A program made the position numbers and the translations under genes. From contig QKDT01000175.1 in assembly GCA_003251995.1 (NCBI GenBank), forward strand, positions 1 through 6,426: a stretch of 6,426 bases of DNA, given 5' to 3'. Of the stretch, positions 4,391-6,426 are shown in pieces (position 1 is the stretch's first letter; each line of letters starts with the position of its first letter). The DNA is from Desulfovibrio desulfuricans (GTDB lineage: Bacteria; Desulfobacterota; Desulfovibrionia; Desulfovibrionales; Desulfovibrionaceae). The notes under the pieces were generated by a model. It searched no databases. It was not told the DNA's origin and worked only from the letters and a program-made list of their open reading frames with translations.

Positions 4391-5539
4391 ATGTCCGAGA
4401 TCAGTGTGCGCCAGGAAATCATGGCCCTCAAAGCCTATGTTCCCGGCCTTTCCATTGCCGAAATTCAGGAAAAGTACAACCTGCCCCAGGTCATTAAAAT
4501 GGCCAGTAATGAAAACCCGTTGGGCATGCCCCCTCTGGCCCGCGAGGCCGTTGAGCGCCATGCCTCAGGTGCTTTCCGTTATCCGCAGGGCGGCAATCCG
4601 CGCCTGGCAAAGGCCTTGGCTAACCGACACGGGGTTGATGAACACCGCGTTGTGGTGGGCAATGGCTCGGACGAAATTATTGACTTGCTCATCCGTATTT
4701 TGGCGATCCCCGGCGCGCACAACATCGTGTGTTTTAACCCCTGTTTCAGCATCTATCCGATCCAAAGCCGAATCTGCGGCGTTGAAATCAGGCGGCAGCC
4801 GCTTGAAGAAGATTTTTCATTCAACTTTGCCGCCCTGCTGGATCTGGTGGATAGCAATACGCGCATTGTGTTTGTAACCACGCCTGACAACCCCTCGGGC
4901 TTTTGCCCCCCGCGCGATGCGGTGGAAAACCTTGCGCACCAACTGGCGCAAAAAGCCCCCGATTGCCTGCTGGTGGTTGACGAAGCCTACGTGGATTTTG
5001 CCGAAGACGAAAAAGCGGCATCCTTGCTGGCAAGTGGAATAATGCCTGAGAACACGGCCTTCATGCGCACGTTTTCCAAAAGTTTTGGACTGGCGGGCAT
5101 GCGTGTGGGCTATGGCATTTTGCCCGACCACCTGGCGGACTTTGTCTGGCGTGCGCGCCTGCCGTTCTCTGTCAATATTCTGGCAGAAGAAGCAGCCCTG
5201 GCGGCACTTGCAGACCAAGCATTTTATGACGCCACGCAGGGAGCCGTGCGCACAGGCCGCAAAGAACTGTTTGTGGGTCTGACCGCTCTGGGCTGCAAGG
5301 TGTGGCCCAGCCAGGCAAACTTTTTGATGTTTGGGATGCCCGAGGGCGCGCCCGATGCCGCCGCATGTTTTGAAGACCTGCTTGCGCAGGGCATCATCAT
5401 CCGCCCGCTCAAAAGCTACGGGTTACCGCACCTGTTGCGCGTGAGCATTGGCAATCAGCAGGAAAACCTTGCATTCCTTGCTGCCATGGCAAAAGTAACG
5501 GCCCGGCACGCTGCAGCAAGCCAAGAGGAACACGCATGA
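4391..5539 (+). CDS. hisC: Histidinol-phosphate aminotransferase
   Basis: This PLP enzyme of fold type I converts imidazole acetol phosphate and glutamate to histidinol phosphate in histidine synthesis. The ATG at 4391 with GGAG five bases upstream gives 382 residues; an in-frame ATG at 4367 has no good ribosome binding site. Seen in the sequence are MASNENPLG (37-45), YPQGGNPRLAKALA (64-77), NGSDEIIDLL (91-100), NPSG (Asn167), the cofactor-contact DEAYVDF (Asp197, Tyr200), the Schiff-base lysine Lys230 in TFSKSFGLAGMRVGYG, and the substrate-carboxylate arginine Arg350 in LLRVSIG. The protein is about 25 residues longer than E. coli HisC, mainly at its ends. Some members of this subfamily also transaminate aromatic 2-oxo acids, so the substrate range is not certain. 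cmk follows with a four-base overlap. Confidence 0.93.
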   Translation: MSEISVRQEIMALKAYVPGLSIAEIQEKYNLPQVIKMASNENPLGMPPLAREAVERHASGAFRYPQGGNPRLAKALANRHGVDEHRVVVGNGSDEIIDLLIRILAIPGAHNIVCFNPCFSIYPIQSRICGVEIRRQPLEEDFSFNFAALLDLVDSNTRIVFVTTPDNPSGFCPPRDAVENLAHQLAQKAPDCLLVVDEAYVDFAEDEKAASLLASGIMPENTAFMRTFSKSFGLAGMRVGYGILPDHLADFVWRARLPFSVNILAEEAALAALADQAFYDATQGAVRTGRKELFVGLTALGCKVWPSQANFLMFGMPEGAPDAAACFEDLLAQGIIIRPLKSYGLPHLLRVSIGNQQENLAFLAAMAKVTARHAAASQEEHA

Positions 5540-6231
5540 GTGCGCGCCTCCCTGTGGTGACGCTTGACGGCCCGGCAGGCGTGGGCAAAACCACACTTGC
5601 CCGCCGGGTTGCGGAAGGACTTGGCCTTTCCTACCTTGACACCGGCGCCATGTTCCGCTGCATAGCGCTTAAACTGGGTGCCGGAGCTGAAACCCTGCCA
5701 GAGGAAGAACTGCGCACTCGTTGCGCGGAGTGGACATTCACCCTCTCGGGCCTTGGGCAGCAGTCTACCCTGTTCTGCAACGGTGTAGCCGTGCGGGGCG
5801 AGGTTCGCACCGAAGCCGTGGGCATGCTGGCAGCCCGCATTGCAACCGTGCCAGTGGTGCGGGAAATCTTGCGCGCCACCCAGCGCGCCATCGGCGAGCA
5901 ATACCCGCTGGTGGCAGAAGGCCGAGACATGGGAACTGTGGTGTTTCCTGACGCACGCTTCAAGTTTTTTTTGGATGCAGCCCCAGAGGTGCGGGCCACA
6001 CGCCGTCTGCACGACCTTGAATCCAGCGGGCAAACCGCGGATCTTGCCACGCTGACCGAACAGATTCGCCAACGCGACGCTCTTGACCGCAACCGCGCCG
6101 TTGCCCCTCTGCGCCCGGCCCAAGATTCCCTGATTGTTGACACATCGCATCTTGATATTGAAGGGGTGCTGGGTGTCATTCTGCACCACATCAATGTACA
6201 CGGAGGTTCGCAGAGTCTGCGATCAGCCTGA
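5536..6231 (+). CDS. cmk: Cytidylate kinase (CMP/dCMP kinase)
   Basis: This 231-residue protein (E. coli Cmk has 227) phosphorylates CMP and dCMP with ATP in the cytoplasm. It shows the P-loop DGPAGVGKTT (11-20), YLDTGAMFR (33-41), the NMP-binding segment VRTEAVGMLAARIA-like at about 90-103, the CMP-contact VAEGRDMGTVVFPDA (126-140), the lid region RATRRLHDL (153-161), and QRDALDRNRAVAPLRPA with DSLIVDTS at the end (179-204). The P-loop reads GKTT where many Cmk proteins have GKGT; this seems a tolerated variant. Its ATG overlaps the hisC stop as ATGA, and AGAGGA lies six bases upstream, so the two genes are translationally coupled. Confidence 0.95.
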   Translation: MSARLPVVTLDGPAGVGKTTLARRVAEGLGLSYLDTGAMFRCIALKLGAGAETLPEEELRTRCAEWTFTLSGLGQQSTLFCNGVAVRGEVRTEAVGMLAARIATVPVVREILRATQRAIGEQYPLVAEGRDMGTVVFPDARFKFFLDAAPEVRATRRLHDLESSGQTADLATLTEQIRQRDALDRNRAVAPLRPAQDSLIVDTSHLDIEGVLGVILHHINVHGGSQSLRSA

Positions 6232-6368
6232 TACCGCTTCGCTTTGCATCCGGGGCCAAGGTATCGTTCCGCCAAACGCATTACAAAAGCAGCGTGACCA
6301 GTATCATGAGCTGGCAGCGGTTTTGCCGCACTGCCGCGCAATGTACTCCATATAATAAGCTTCATTTG

Positions 6369-6402
6369 AAGGGCTGGGCCGTTTTACGGCTCGGCCCTTT
6401 TT
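6369..6402 (+). terminator. Rho-independent terminator downstream of cmk
   Basis: AAGGGCTGGGCCGT (6369-6382) pairs with ACGGCTCGGCCCTT (6386-6399) over 14 positions, two of them G-U, around a TTT loop, and runs into five T residues (6398-6402). It is the most classical terminator in the window and probably ends the hisC-cmk transcript. The 137 bases between the cmk stop and the stem hold no gene I can support; a perfect TATAAT at 6351-6356 and an imperfect GC-rich hairpin at about 6312-6335 are noted. Confidence 0.85.
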
Positions 6403-6426
6403 GCTCATTTGCCCCCAAAATGGTGC

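Noticed and set aside
1..6426. CRISPR array, insertion sequence, tRNA or rRNA gene
   Set aside because: I saw no regularly spaced direct repeats, transposase motifs, terminal inverted repeats with target duplications, or tRNA-like cloverleaf on either strand.

Overview
The window looks like chromosomal DNA of a Desulfovibrio-type sulfate reducer or a close deltaproteobacterial relative. This is inferred from the fairly GC-rich coding style, two good sigma-54 promoters, a ZraS/ZraP-type metal stress locus, and the order universal stress protein, hisC, cmk. No marker gene fixes the species.

Bases 1-2792 hold a divergent metal-response module. On the minus strand is the N-terminal two thirds of a membrane sensor histidine kinase of the ZraS/AtoS type; it runs off the left edge before its kinase core. 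The 305-base divergent region carries a perfect 13-base inverted repeat (arms 53 bp apart centre to centre, about five helical turns) and a near-consensus sigma-54 promoter at 1481-1497. That promoter faces three small genes on the plus strand: a 74-residue SHOCT-domain membrane protein, a 58-residue secreted peptide with two Cys and two His, and a 197-residue methionine-rich ZraP homologue. A strong hairpin follows. The likely circuit is: the kinase senses periplasmic metal or envelope damage, its partner sigma-54 activator (expected beyond the left edge) binds the inverted repeat, and the operon sends metal-binding or chaperone products to the envelope. The sensor's periplasmic loop carries a Met/His/Gly-rich stretch much like the low-complexity tails of the ZraP homologue.

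Bases 2793-3758 contain tandem minus-strand terminators and a 170-residue unrecognised minus-strand protein, rich in Ser, Thr and Gln. It has its own sigma-54 promoter (3499-3514) and a perfect 19-base palindrome 88 bases upstream of the predicted transcript start, which suggests control by a second sigma-54 activator. A sigma-70-like promoter for the next plus-strand gene lies in the same gap.

Bases 3759-6426 are ordinary housekeeping DNA: a UspA-family protein, a 20-bp perfect hairpin, histidinol-phosphate aminotransferase (hisC), cytidylate kinase (cmk) overlapping hisC by four bases, and a classical terminator near the right edge.
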